A stretch of DNA of 64,000 bases, taken from NCBI RefSeq assembly GCF_009734445.1, contig NZ_CP046457.1:1420001-1484000 (forward strand), in the 5' to 3' direction. The position numbers were made by a program, and so were the translations under genes. The notes under the pieces were generated by a model. It saw only the letters and a program-made list of their open reading frames with translations, made no database searches and was not told the DNA's origin. Positions 34,969 through 44,102 of the stretch are shown piece by piece (within the stretch, counting starts at the first letter, position 1; each line of letters begins with the position of its first letter). This stretch comes from Candidatus Syntrophocurvum alkaliphilum (GTDB lineage: Bacteria > Bacillota > Syntrophomonadia > Syntrophomonadales > Syntrophomonadaceae).

Positions 34969-35299
34969 TATTACACCTCCTAATTACAACTTCAACATAA
35001 TCAGAGTATGAATCTTGCAATGAAATTAATCCTAATTCCATTGTAGATAAAATTATTTGTGCTTTTTCTATATCTTCCTTAACTAAGTTGACTGGAAGAT
35101 TACATTCTAAAAAACCATTTTCTATTTTATAGATTGGTTCGACAGGCAAATGCTTAATTAAGCCAATTAAAGCGGTTTGAGTAATTGCTGATACTCCAGC
35201 ACAGTATATATCTTCCCCTTGCTCAGCATAACCCGCATGACCTGTAACTTTAAAAGAATTTATTTTGTCATTGTTATAAGTTATTGTAACTTGAATCAT
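34961..35299 (-). CDS. prp: Ribosomal-processing cysteine protease Prp
   Basis: 112 aa (YsxB family). The active-site histidine lies in [14 protein letters not shown] and the cysteine in [13 protein letters not shown], the family arrangement. It cleaves the L27 N-terminal extension encoded by the next gene. Its ATG overlaps the rplU stop by one base and its end overlaps rpmA by 8 nt, so rplU-prp-rpmA are translated as one coupled unit. Confidence 0.95.
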   Translation of the reverse strand: MIQVTITYNNDKINSFKVTGHAGYAEQGEDIYCAGVSAITQTALIGLIKHLPVEPIYKIENGFLECNLPVNLVKEDIEKAQIILSTMELGLISLQDSYSDYVEVVIRRCNND

Positions 35300-35616
35300 T
35301 AACCTTCAATCTTTTCAATTTTTATCTTGGTATATGGTTGACGGTGACCTTGTTTTCTTTGATAGTTTTTTCTACGTTTGTACTTAAATACAACTATCTT
35401 TTTGTTTTTACCTTGCTCAATTACTTCTGCATTTACTTTTGTACCGCTCAAGTAAGGATCACCGATTTTGATTTCACCATTACCATTGCTTACTACTAGT
35501 ACATTGTCAAAAGTAATTTTCTCGCCTGCTTCTACATCAAGCTTTTCGATTTTAAGGATATCACCTTCTGCTACCCTATACTGTTTACCGCCAGTTTCAA
35601 TTACTGCGTACATCAT
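35299..35616 (-). CDS. rplU: 50S ribosomal protein L21
   Basis: 105 aa 23S rRNA-binding protein with [20 protein letters not shown], and the C-terminal [20 protein letters not shown]. Two adjacent ATGs after GAGGTG leave the start ambiguous by one residue. It is preceded by a structured leader and a sigma-A promoter and heads rplU-prp-rpmA. Confidence 0.97.
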   Translation of the reverse strand: MMYAVIETGGKQYRVAEGDILKIEKLDVEAGEKITFDNVLVVSNGNGEIKIGDPYLSGTKVNAEVIEQGKNKKIVVFKYKRRKNYQRKQGHRQPYTKIKIEKIEG

Positions 35617-35635
35617 TACACCTCACATTCTATAA

Positions 35636-35715
35636 GACTCGCCAGCAAAGGCAGGTTTTATATTAAAACCATTTTTAGCCCGTACTGTGCGGTTGCAAAA
35701 ATGTGCAACCCAAAT
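35636..35715 (-). promoter_or_regulatory. L21 leader (ribosomal-protein autoregulatory RNA)
   Basis: The 5' UTR of rplU contains GGTTGCA/TGCAACC, CCGCACAGTACGGG and GGTTTTAATATAAAACC stems, then the TGCCTTTGCTGGCGAG segment. This resembles the L21 leader seen before rplU in Firmicutes, which is thought to let L21 control its own operon. Assigned by position and motif; no covariance model was run. Confidence 0.65.
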
Positions 35716-35718
35716 AAG

Positions 35719-35747
35719 AAAATAACATATATACTGAATTAAGTCAA
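35719..35747 (-). promoter_or_regulatory. rplU operon promoter
   Basis: On the minus strand TTGACT (35742-35747), 17-nt spacer, TATTTT (35719-35724), directly upstream of the L21 leader and just past the end of the RNase G gene. Confidence 0.75.
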
Positions 35748-35785
35748 GCAAGTTATAGCTCACAGCTTTGCTTCATTCTATATCA

Positions 35786-37195
35786 TTACTGAGTATATAT
35801 GTTATAATCTGAAATGCTTAAGTCTTCATTAACTTTAAACTTAATTACTTTGCCAGTTTTCTTTTGTATATATTCTAGATTTTTTTCATCATTTTGAATA
35901 TTTTGCACTAATTGTTCATTACCCTCACATACTATTTCATCATTTTCTACATAATGCATATTAGCTAACTTTCTTTTTACTTCACATACTAATGCAAATA
36001 AATTTATAGTTTTACCTCTGCCATGACAAGTAATGCAGTCATCAGTAAAGAATTCTGAAACACCATAGCGAGATTTTTTCCTAGTCATTTCTAGAAAACC
36101 AAGTCCAGTCATTCCAATAACTCTAGTATGAGCTTTATCTTTTTCTAATTCTTTCTTTAACACATATAAAATTTCATTTTCATTATCTTTATTTTTCATA
36201 TCTATAAAATCTATTAAAATGATTCCACCAATACTTCTTAATCTTAATTGTCTAGGAATCTCAACAGCTGCTTCTAAATTTAGCTTATAAACAGTTTCCT
36301 CAAAATCATTTTTTCCTGTATATTTACCACTATTTACATCTATTACTGTCATCGCTTCTGTGTCATCAAAAATTAAAAAACCACCATTTTTCAGCCATAC
36401 TTTGCGTCTAAGAGCACGCCTAATATCCTTTTCTAAACTATATTTTTCAAAAAGATCACCTTCATCATAATGTACGATAAACTCATAAGGGTTTATTTTA
36501 GAATGTAATTTTTTATTTATTTTTTCTTTAAGTTTTAGATTGTTTATTATAATTTTACGAAGGTTCCCATCTAAGTAATCTCTTAATGTTCTCTCAATTA
36601 CATCAATATCTTCATATATTAGATTAGGTGATTTATTTTTATTAAACCGTATATATATTTCTTGCCATTCGTCTAACAAATCATTTAATTCTTCAATTAT
36701 TTCATCATCATCCGCTTCTAAGCAAGCTGTTCTTAAAATCACCCCTACATTTTCAGGCTTTTTTTCTTCGATTAAATTACGAAGATTGTTTCTCCTTTCA
36801 TTATTTGTAATTTTTCTAGATATAGAAACTTCATTTTGATAAGGTAATAAAACAATTAAATGACCAGGTATAGTTATCTGTCCAGTTACTCTCGCTCCTT
36901 TTTCAGAAAAAGGCTCTTTTTTCACTTGAACTAAAACATCCTGTCCACTCTTAATGCTAGCTGGTCCTTTCTGAGGCCCTGGCAGATCACCAAAATATAA
37001 AAAAGCATTCTTGCTTAATCCAATATCTACAAAAGCACACGAAAGACCAGGAAGAATATCTTTTACCTTCCCTTTATAAATATTACCTACATTTTCATTG
37101 GGATTTGCCCAAAACACTTCTACTACTCTTTCATCTTCTAAAATAGCAACTCTTGTTTCCCATGGATATATCTCTGCAATAATATCTCGTAACAA
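35786..37195 (-). CDS. rng: Ribonuclease E/G family endoribonuclease
   Basis: 469 aa. S1-like domain near residues 37-120 (GNIYKGKVKDILPGLSCAFVDIG), then the catalytic RNase H/DNase I-like part with DVNSGKYTGKND and LIDFIDMKNKDN (Mg2+ aspartates), and a zinc-link cysteine pair in DDCITCHGRGKTI. Length fits RNase G, without the RNase E C-terminal scaffold. It processes rRNA and mRNA. The start is TTG, 3 nt from the preceding gene, and the order (radical SAM pair - rng - rplU) is conserved in Clostridia. Confidence 0.94.
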   Translation of the reverse strand: MLRDIIAEIYPWETRVAILEDERVVEVFWANPNENVGNIYKGKVKDILPGLSCAFVDIGLSKNAFLYFGDLPGPQKGPASIKSGQDVLVQVKKEPFSEKGARVTGQITIPGHLIVLLPYQNEVSISRKITNNERRNNLRNLIEEKKPENVGVILRTACLEADDDEIIEELNDLLDEWQEIYIRFNKNKSPNLIYEDIDVIERTLRDYLDGNLRKIIINNLKLKEKINKKLHSKINPYEFIVHYDEGDLFEKYSLEKDIRRALRRKVWLKNGGFLIFDDTEAMTVIDVNSGKYTGKNDFEETVYKLNLEAAVEIPRQLRLRSIGGIILIDFIDMKNKDNENEILYVLKKELEKDKAHTRVIGMTGLGFLEMTRKKSRYGVSEFFTDDCITCHGRGKTINLFALVCEVKRKLANMHYVENDEIVCEGNEQLVQNIQNDEKNLEYIQKKTGKVIKFKVNEDLSISDYNIYTQ

Positions 37196-37197
37196 AC

Positions 37198-37878
37198 CTA
37201 TTTCACCTTCTCAAGTGGATTGTAAAAATAATTTCCTTCTTTAACAAAATTTCCATACCTAAATAAGTCTACAATATTATCTTTATTTAGTCCAAAATCA
37301 ATAATAACTGTTTCTAATTCATCATATCTAACATTTATTTCATCACCTGTACTCACCCATATGTTTATAATAACAGAATCTTTAGTTTGAAGCATATTAA
37401 TTGAATAAATACCAGGTCTTATATCTTTAATAACATTTTTTTTCTTTCCTTTTCCTTGAACTTTAATTTCTTTAGAGTTAATTATTTGTGAAACTATTTG
37501 CTCTAAGTTTTTTTTGGTATCATTAACTACAATCGAATAACAAGCAGAATTTATTATTTTCATTAAGGATGGTGCTTTAGCATTGATTTCCATACACTGA
37601 TTAATTTTTAAATTATCTGGTAATGTGTTATTCATTTTACTTATAAATTCATTTGGCTGTAAATATTCTTTAAGCTCTAAATCAAAATACTCTCTCTCCC
37701 CCCAAACACCAACAGGTAAAACAGTACCCATAGATAACTTTACATTTGGATTATAGCCACCACCTAAAGCATATGGAATATCAGCGCGTCTAAGCGCTCT
37801 TTTCATTAAATTTATCATATCTAAATTACCGAGGAATCGAAGCTCAGGACCAACTTTATATTCTACTCTCAGCCGCAT
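37198..37878 (-). CDS. DUF2344 / TIGR03936 radical-SAM-associated protein
   Basis: 226 aa beginning with YKVGPELRFLGNLDMINLMKRALRRADIPYA and NPNVKLSMGTVLPVG, diagnostic of this family, which accompanies or fuses to TIGR03960 radical SAM proteins. Function unknown, although the constant link to rng, rplU and rpmA suggests RNA or ribosome modification. It overlaps the radical SAM gene by 23 nt. Confidence 0.88.
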   Translation of the reverse strand: MRLRVEYKVGPELRFLGNLDMINLMKRALRRADIPYALGGGYNPNVKLSMGTVLPVGVWGEREYFDLELKEYLQPNEFISKMNNTLPDNLKINQCMEINAKAPSLMKIINSACYSIVVNDTKKNLEQIVSQIINSKEIKVQGKGKKKNVIKDIRPGIYSINMLQTKDSVIINIWVSTGDEINVRYDELETVIIDFGLNKDNIVDLFRYGNFVKEGNYFYNPLEKVK

Positions 37879-39715
37879 TTTTGCCTTCCTCCTCTATTTC
37901 CATTTCAACTTCAAATGAAGGGCATATTCCACAACCTACACAGCCAACATCTCTACAGTTAGGAGTTTGTGCCTCTTGTATCGCCTTTTCATTTTCTATT
38001 TGTAAATATTTTTCACTTACACCAATATCTATAAAATCCCACGGCGTAATTTCTTCATAGCTTCTTTTTCTTACTGTATAAAAGTTAGGATCAATATAAT
38101 GTTCTTTAAAAGATTCTAACCAAGGCTCAAATTTAAAATATTCTGACCAACCATCAAACTTGCATCCCTTTTGCCAAGCACTATGTATTACTCGAGCAAT
38201 TTGACGATCACCTCGGGAAAAAACACCTTCTAAATAGCTTGTTCTACTATCACTAAAGCTTAGTTTAACATTTTTTCTCTTTTTAGATTTCAAATATTTC
38301 TTCTTGGCTTCTATTTCTTCCATACTATCTTGTAGATGCCATTGAAAAGGCGTATGAGCCTTTGGTACAAAATTTGATAAACTAGCTCTAATCTCAATGT
38401 TTTTCTTGGCATGTTCTTTTCCAATAGCTCTTATTTTATCAATCAAAATCAGTATTCCATTTAAGTCTTCTTCTGTTTCAGTAGGTAATCCTAACATAAA
38501 GTAAAATTTTAATGATAGCCAACCTGATTTAAATGCTGCTTCAACTGCCTTAAAAAGGTCATCTTCATTTACATTTTTATTAATGACATTACGAAGTCTC
38601 TGAGTTCCAGCTTCTAGAGCTAATGTCAATGTAGTTTTACGTACTTTTTGCACTTCATTAGCTAGTTCTATTGAGAAAGCATCAACTCTAAGGGAAGGTA
38701 ATGAAACACCTATACCTTTATCACCATATTGTTCTATTAAATCTTTAACTAGTTTATCTACTCTAGAATAATCAAGTGTGCTTAATGAGCTTAGAGATAT
38801 TTCATCAAAACCTGTATTACAAAGTTGATTTTGTGCTTGTTCCTTGAGAGTATTTAAACCTTTTTCTCTCACTGGCCTATAAACCGTCCCTGCGTGGCAA
38901 AAACGGCATGCCCTATGACAACCCCTCATCACTTCTAATACTGCTCTATCATGAACTACTTCCATATAGGGTACAATGGGTTTGTCAGGAAAATAGGATT
39001 CATCAAAGTTTTTAACGATTCTTTTTCGTACTGTTGTGGGCACAGACTCTATATTGGGCTTAAAGCTATTAATTGTACCATCAGTATTATACTCTACTGA
39101 ATATAAACTTGGCACATAAACCCCTTCTACTTGTGAAAGTTTAATTAATTTATCATAACGACTTAATTGTTTATTTTGGTACAATTCATCCAAAAAATCT
39201 GGCAATAGCTCTTCACCGTCACCTATCAAAAAAGCATCAAAAAAATCAGCAAATGGCTCCGGATTGAATACTACTGGTCCCCCCGCGATAACTATTGGAT
39301 GCTCTTCGCCTCTTTGAGTATTGAATATGGGAACATCACCTAAGTTAAGCATGTTTAATACATTAGTAATAGATAATTCATATTGAAGTGAGAAGCCTAT
39401 AACATCAAATTGACAAATAGGCTTATACGATTCTAGGGAATATAATGGTATATCATCCTCTCTCATTACTTTTTCCATATCAGGCCATGGTGCAAATGTT
39501 CTTTCCATTATGTGATTAGTTTTTTCATTTATTAAACCATAGAGAATTTTGCTTCCCACATGTGACATACCTACTTCATAGACATCAGGAAAAGCAAAAA
39601 CCATTTTAATTTGAGCTTTATCCCAATCCTTTTTTATTATATTTATTTCATTGCCTGTATATCTTGCTGGTTTTGATACTTTTGGCAATATATTTTTAAA
39701 TAATTTGTCTTTCAT
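37856..39715 (-). CDS. TIGR03960 family B12-binding radical SAM protein
   Basis: 619 aa. The N-terminal half has a cobalamin-binding-like fold (MVFAFPDVYEVGMSHVG, GFSLQYELS, VIAGGPVVFNPEPFADFFD). The radical SAM motif is MRGCHRACRFCHAGTVYRP (CxxxCxxC). The C-terminal part ends with a CRDVGCVGCGICPSF cysteine cluster, possibly a second iron-sulfur site. The start is ATG 39715 (MKDKLFKN), 6 nt after GGAGG; a longer ATG at 39736 contains that site. Substrate unknown. Confidence 0.88.
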   Translation of the reverse strand: MKDKLFKNILPKVSKPARYTGNEINIIKKDWDKAQIKMVFAFPDVYEVGMSHVGSKILYGLINEKTNHIMERTFAPWPDMEKVMREDDIPLYSLESYKPICQFDVIGFSLQYELSITNVLNMLNLGDVPIFNTQRGEEHPIVIAGGPVVFNPEPFADFFDAFLIGDGEELLPDFLDELYQNKQLSRYDKLIKLSQVEGVYVPSLYSVEYNTDGTINSFKPNIESVPTTVRKRIVKNFDESYFPDKPIVPYMEVVHDRAVLEVMRGCHRACRFCHAGTVYRPVREKGLNTLKEQAQNQLCNTGFDEISLSSLSTLDYSRVDKLVKDLIEQYGDKGIGVSLPSLRVDAFSIELANEVQKVRKTTLTLALEAGTQRLRNVINKNVNEDDLFKAVEAAFKSGWLSLKFYFMLGLPTETEEDLNGILILIDKIRAIGKEHAKKNIEIRASLSNFVPKAHTPFQWHLQDSMEEIEAKKKYLKSKKRKNVKLSFSDSRTSYLEGVFSRGDRQIARVIHSAWQKGCKFDGWSEYFKFEPWLESFKEHYIDPNFYTVRKRSYEEITPWDFIDIGVSEKYLQIENEKAIQEAQTPNCRDVGCVGCGICPSFEVEMEIEEEGKNAAESRI

Positions 39716-39771
39716 TTTTTTCCTCCATAACTCCAAATATTAGTATTATGATACCACATATGATAATTTAG

Positions 39772-40032
39772 AATTATGAATTATAAATTTTTAATTTTGA
39801 TTTCAATGCGAAAAGTTAAACTTAAATTATGGAATCGGCTGACCAAACCTGTTTATCACGCCTTGCTATTCGGGACTTAGATAAACATGCTTGCTCAGCC
39901 TTAAGTTTTTTGTAGTTGCTTTTTGCAACAGAATCAATTTTTAATTAATAAAAAAAGCATAGCTTTCCTTTTCGTTATAAAAAGAGAACAATATTTCTCT
40001 TCCACAATTAAGAATTAAAAATTCATAATTAT
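39772..40032. repeat. Composite element with terminal inverted repeats (MITE-like)
   Basis: A/T-rich arms at about 39772-39801 and 40003-40032 are inverted repeats of one another (shared core AATTATGAATT, then TTTTTAATT). Between them is copy 2 of the long-hairpin repeat (39837-39946). The right arm ends 2 nt before the spoIVFB stop codon. There is no open reading frame. It fills the 319-bp gap between two genes. Confidence 0.55.
39837..39946. repeat. Long-hairpin repeat, copy 2
   Basis: 21-nt arms (39837-39857 with 39880-39900), 18 paired, with a 22-nt loop that keeps both ends of the copy 1 loop (acgcc and tattcgggactta) but lacks its middle. The 45 nt after the right arm also match copy 1 (TTTTTGTAGTT, CTTTTTGCA, AGAATCAA). 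Confidence 0.85.
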
Positions 40033-40034
40033 CT

Positions 40035-40895
40035 TTAACAATCTCCTAGTTTAAGGTTCGGTCCTTTTGTCAAGAGCAATTCTATTAGTTCTGCTTCTGT
40101 TTTCATTGCTACTACTTGGTGGTTATCATCAATTACTACTACAATGAGATAAAAGTTAGGTCTAGTATTATTAAGTAGTTGCTTTACTGTTACATCATAA
40201 TTACTTACTATTTGCCGTGCTGGTAAATAACCGTTTTTTGATAAATCTTGCTTTTTATTTACTAAAAAACGCATAAATGCATATGCTAATAACTTGCCCT
40301 CACGGTGAGCTGCCCAGAACAAAAATACTCCTAAAACAATGAAATTAATTCCAGTATTGTGAAAGTAAGTTTGGTATGAGCCATATCCAATTAATGCTAA
40401 TGCAAAAACTTTTCCCAGAAGCGATAACCATTCTGTAGCTTTTTTATAACCTATTAATGTTGATAATAATGCCCGTACAACTTTGCCTCCATCAAGAGGA
40501 ATAATAGGAATTAGGTTAAATATCCCTAATAATGCATTAATCTTAACAAGTAAACTAAGGTAGGTTGAATTGATAGAAGGATTCAGAAAATATAAAATAC
40601 CGGCAAGAGATAGGCTTATTATTGGCCCTGCCAGTGCTACATATATTTCTTTTTCGGGATCTAATCCCATAAAACTTTCTATTTTTGCTTGACCACCAAA
40701 AGGAAAAAGCTCTACTTCAATAACTTTTATTCCCATTAATTTAGCAACAATAATATGTGCTAATTCATGAATAATAACAGCAGAAAATATTATAAAAACT
40801 TCTATTAGCAAGCCTAAAAGGCCATATAGAATACATAAGAAAAGTAAAACAGGGTTAATTTTAAATGTAATCCCGGCTATACTAGCAAGCTTCAT
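40035..40895 (-). CDS. spoIVFB: Stage IV sporulation protein FB (M50 intramembrane metalloprotease)
   Basis: Cleaves pro-sigma-K in the mother cell. 286 aa, about six membrane helices; the zinc site HELAH is in VIIHELAHIIVAKLMG (residues about 43-47), and the third ligand in NLIPIIPLDGGKVVRALLS. A C-terminal CBS-like segment (about 225-280) follows. The start is ATG 40895, 5 nt after spoIVFA, so the protease and its inhibitor are coupled. Confidence 0.93.
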   Translation of the reverse strand: MKLASIAGITFKINPVLLFLCILYGLLGLLIEVFIIFSAVIIHELAHIIVAKLMGIKVIEVELFPFGGQAKIESFMGLDPEKEIYVALAGPIISLSLAGILYFLNPSINSTYLSLLVKINALLGIFNLIPIIPLDGGKVVRALLSTLIGYKKATEWLSLLGKVFALALIGYGSYQTYFHNTGINFIVLGVFLFWAAHREGKLLAYAFMRFLVNKKQDLSKNGYLPARQIVSNYDVTVKQLLNNTRPNFYLIVVVIDDNHQVVAMKTEAELIELLLTKGPNLKLGDC

Positions 40896-40900
40896 TTTTT

Positions 40901-41497
40901 TTATTCAAATATACTAAGTGGGTTTAATGGCCCATCCTGATTTCTTAATTCGAAATAGAATTTTGTAGAAGTCTTTCCTAAATATTCACTAGGTTCAACA
41001 ACAGAATTTTCTTTTACAAGAACTTCTTTTATACCACCGTAAATTGTAAACAGATAATCATTATGCTGAACTTTTACTTTACGTTCATCACTAGCACCTG
41101 TTATTTCAACAACAGTTCCCCTAAGAACAGGTTTAACAAGTGTATTATCTTCAACTGCAAATAATACACCCGGTGAAAACTCCTGTCTATTTTTTTCACT
41201 GTTCCAGTACCAACCATAGCTTTTTTCTATAGATTCAAAGTTGCATGGAATTTGTATTACATTAGCATTGGATGAACCAGCTGGTACTGCCACATTAGAT
41301 ATATCATCATCCTTGTTTTGTTGTTCTCTATTAGTAAAAACAGCTACGACTTGCTCTATACGATCATCATCTTGCATAATATAACTTAATGTAGACTCAA
41401 CATAGTCTTTACTAAAGTGATTTGTTTCCATTATTAATGCAACTATAGTTACAAGAACTATAACAAGAAGCATTCTTATCTTAAAACTTCTTAACAT
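40901..41497 (-). CDS. spoIVFA: Stage IV sporulation protein FA
   Basis: 198 aa. N-terminal membrane helix (about residues 7-25), linker, then an M23/LytM-like domain (GVLFAVEDNTLVKPVLRGTVV, HNDYLFTIYGGIKEVLVKENS, YFELRNQDGPLNP) without the full metal-ligand set. SpoIVFA anchors and inhibits SpoIVFB and is the target of SpoIVB and CtpB. Directly precedes spoIVFB. Confidence 0.87.
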   Translation of the reverse strand: MLRSFKIRMLLVIVLVTIVALIMETNHFSKDYVESTLSYIMQDDDRIEQVVAVFTNREQQNKDDDISNVAVPAGSSNANVIQIPCNFESIEKSYGWYWNSEKNRQEFSPGVLFAVEDNTLVKPVLRGTVVEITGASDERKVKVQHNDYLFTIYGGIKEVLVKENSVVEPSEYLGKTSTKFYFELRNQDGPLNPLSIFE

Positions 41498-41610
41498 ATT
41501 TATCCCACCTTTATATTTAAACTAAGCAGTAATAAAAACAATTTTAGTATTTTATTTGCTTACTAATATATAGTAACAATGCTATATTTTATGACCGTAT
41601 AATTATATTT

Positions 41611-41637
41611 AAGGCCTGAGCATTATACTCAGGCCTT
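41611..41637. terminator. Hairpin between rodA and spoIVFA
   Basis: AAGGCCTGAG / CTCAGGCCTT, perfect 10-bp stem with a 7-nt loop. A T run follows only on the plus strand, so on the minus strand it may be a weak terminator for rodA. Confidence 0.5.
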
Positions 41638-41694
41638 ATTTTTATGGGTTAATTTTTCTTTATTTGATTTCTATTTAAGGATAAATAACGAATA

Positions 41695-42831
41695 TTAAAA
41701 CACAATTTTTTTCCCTCTTATATTTATACTTAGTATTAATCCTACTGCTATAAGGTTACTTAACATATTACTACCTCCATAACTAATAAAAGGCAAAGGT
41801 ATACCTGTTATTGGCATTATACCAATACTCATACCAATATTTTCCACAACATGAAATAACCACATAGCACAAATGCCAGTTGCTACTAGGGTCCCATATA
41901 AATCTCGCGAATTTGCAGCTATATACAATACTCTAACTAGCAGAAAACCAAACAACATAATAATAGTCGCTCCACCAATAAACCCTAACTCCTCAGCAAT
42001 AACAGCAAAAATAAAATCAGTATGATGTTCAGGCAAAAATCTGAGTTGGACTTGTGTTCCTTCAAATAAACCTTGTCCTGTAAGACCACCAGACCCTACA
42101 GCAACCAATGACTGAATAGTATTCCATCCAGCTCCTCTACCACCTTGTCCATCTTCGTAAGGATTAGCAAAGGCTGTTAACCGATTTAATTGGTAATCAT
42201 CCATTGGTATCCATGTATCAAATTTAAAATGCATAAAAAGCGTAAGACTTATTAGTAAAACACCTGTTACTAGTAATGAAACTAATATTTTGGGATTAGC
42301 TCCAGCAATAAACATCATAATTAATGTAATTGCTATAAAAACTAACGATGTTCCTAAGTCCGGCTGCGCCATAATTAAAAGAGTAGGAATTCCCATATAA
42401 ACAAAACAAGGGATAAATTGACCTATAGAATTAAGAGAACCTCTGCGCCTATTTAAAAAATCAGCAAAAGAAAGAATTATAAATATTTTAACAAACTCAG
42501 TAGGCTGAATTGCTGGTAAAAATGCAATTTGAATCGCTCTAGTACTACCTTTCACTTCATCTCCAATAAAAAGTATAGCTATTAAAGTAATAATAGATAC
42601 AGCATATAAAATACGGCTATATCTCCCTAGCTGAGTATAGTCATATCGAATTATAAAAATTATTGCTACAACCCCTATCAAAGTAGCAAATAATTGATTT
42701 TTTAAAAATGAGTAGGGGTCACTTGAAAGTCCATAGGTTGCACTAGTTAGAGTTACAAGACCTATAAGTATTATTAAAGATAATGCTATTATAAAAGGTT
42801 TATCTGTAAATTTTAAACGTTTACCATTCAA
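41695..42831 (-). CDS. rodA: Rod-shape SEDS glycosyltransferase RodA
   Basis: 378 aa, about ten membrane helices, peptidoglycan polymerase of the elongation machinery. SEDS signatures: IQIAFLPAIQPTEFVKIFII, MAQPDLGTSLVFIAI, LPEHHTDFIFAVIAEELGF and GIPLPFISYGGSNML. The start is TTG 42831, 8 nt after GGAGG. It lies after minCDE rather than beside mrdA; RodA pairs functionally with the class B PBP encoded at 44904-46970. Confidence 0.92.
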   Translation of the reverse strand: MNGKRLKFTDKPFIIALSLIILIGLVTLTSATYGLSSDPYSFLKNQLFATLIGVVAIIFIIRYDYTQLGRYSRILYAVSIITLIAILFIGDEVKGSTRAIQIAFLPAIQPTEFVKIFIILSFADFLNRRRGSLNSIGQFIPCFVYMGIPTLLIMAQPDLGTSLVFIAITLIMMFIAGANPKILVSLLVTGVLLISLTLFMHFKFDTWIPMDDYQLNRLTAFANPYEDGQGGRGAGWNTIQSLVAVGSGGLTGQGLFEGTQVQLRFLPEHHTDFIFAVIAEELGFIGGATIIMLFGFLLVRVLYIAANSRDLYGTLVATGICAMWLFHVVENIGMSIGIMPITGIPLPFISYGGSNMLSNLIAVGLILSINIRGKKIVF

Positions 42832-42929
42832 TATCTTGTCCTCCCTGTGCTAATTATAAGTGTTATAAAAACGTAATGTCTATAGTTTAAATTTAGCCAA
42901 TAAGAAATAATATTACTATTACATTACAT

Positions 42930-42957
42930 AAAAAAAAGGCGTTTTTACGCCTTTTTA
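42930..42957 (-). terminator. Terminator after minE
   Basis: AAAAAGGCGT / ACGCCTTTTT stem with long T runs. It separates minCDE from rodA. Confidence 0.8.
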
Positions 42958-42995
42958 AAAAAATTGTTTTTTTTAATTATAAATATACCTTTAGC

Positions 42996-43271
42996 TTATT
43001 GATTAACAGCTCTTTTAAATCCCTTTACTGGAATGTTAGCTACTAAGGCTATAGAATTATCCTCATTAGACAAGTCAACTGATATTGCATCATCATCAAT
43101 ATCCATATATTCTCTTATTACTTTAATAATGTCTTCCTTCATTTGGTTAAAAAATTCTGGAGTAACTGATGCTCTATCATGGACTAAAACTAGTCTTAAT
43201 CTTTCTTTTGCAAGCTCTTTGCTACCAGCTGATTCCTTTCCGAAAAATTTGTTCAAAACATCCAAAAACAT
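42996..43271 (-). CDS. minE: Cell division topological specificity factor MinE
   Basis: 91 aa. N-terminal membrane-targeting/MinD-binding part (MFLDVLNKFFG, AKERLRLVLVHDRASVTPEFFNQMKEDII) and the dimerisation domain. It stimulates MinD ATPase and drives Min oscillation. Its presence alongside spore genes indicates a MinCDE system rather than only MinCD/DivIVA, as in several Clostridia. Last gene of minCDE. Confidence 0.95.
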   Translation of the reverse strand: MFLDVLNKFFGKESAGSKELAKERLRLVLVHDRASVTPEFFNQMKEDIIKVIREYMDIDDDAISVDLSNEDNSIALVANIPVKGFKRAVNQ

Positions 43272-43285
43272 TTAACCTCCTCCTC

Positions 43286-44086
43286 TTACCTAGCTAACTT
43301 AAGCATCTTCTTAAATCTGTCTACAAACTTCATAGATTCGTCTAAGGCTGCTATTGGGACTTCTTCTCCTGTCACTCGCCTTGCAATACGCTTATAAGCC
43401 CCTCCTGCTCTAGAGCTATTTTCAAGTACTGCTGGTTCCCCCCTATTAGTTGATATTACAATCGTTTCATCTTCAGGAACAACTCCTACTAAGTCAATTG
43501 ATAGAATATCAATAATATCATCAATATCCATCATGTCACCTTGCTTAACCATTTTACTTCTAAGTCGATTAATAATCAGATTAGAACTTTTTAATCCAGC
43601 TGCTTCAATCAAACCAATTATACGGTCTGCATCCCTTACCGCAGACACTTCAGGAGTAGCAACAATAATAGCATGGTCTGCACCTGCTATTGCATTTTTA
43701 AAACCTTGTTCAATGCCAGCAGGACAATCTACTAAAATAAAATCAAAATCTTTTCTTAATTCATTAGTTAAGTTCTTCATTTGATGAGGTGTAACAGAAT
43801 TTTTATCCTTAGTTTGAGCTGCCGGAAGAAGATATAAACCATCAAAACGTTTGTCCTTAATTAATGCTTGTTTTAATTTACAGTTGCCATTAACAACATC
43901 AACAATATCAAAAACTATTCTATTCTCTAACCCCATTACTACATCTAAATTTCTCAACCCAATATCAGTGTCAACAAGAACTACTTTTTTATCCATCATT
44001 GCTAAGGCTGTACCTAAGTTAGCTGTTGTAGTAGTTTTACCTACACCACCTTTACCTGAAGTAATAACTAAAACTTTACTTTTCAT
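43286..44086 (-). CDS. minD: Septum site-determining ATPase MinD
   Basis: 266 aa ParA-type ATPase with deviant Walker A SGKGGVGKTTTTANLG, switch regions VVLVDTDIGLRNLDVVMG and FILVDCPAGIEQGF, and the C-terminal amphipathic membrane-targeting helix FVDRFKKMLKLAR. It recruits MinC to the poles and is driven off by MinE. Between minC and minE with short gaps. Confidence 0.97.
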   Translation of the reverse strand: MKSKVLVITSGKGGVGKTTTTANLGTALAMMDKKVVLVDTDIGLRNLDVVMGLENRIVFDIVDVVNGNCKLKQALIKDKRFDGLYLLPAAQTKDKNSVTPHQMKNLTNELRKDFDFILVDCPAGIEQGFKNAIAGADHAIIVATPEVSAVRDADRIIGLIEAAGLKSSNLIINRLRSKMVKQGDMMDIDDIIDILSIDLVGVVPEDETIVISTNRGEPAVLENSSRAGGAYKRIARRVTGEEVPIAALDESMKFVDRFKKMLKLAR

Positions 44087-44102
44087 TTGTTAAGCCCCCA
44101 TT

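Noticed and set aside
41540-41610. Sigma-E promoter for spoIVFA
   Set aside because: The A/T-rich sequence has loose matches (TCATA, CATA-like) but no convincing -35/-10 pair at the right spacing.
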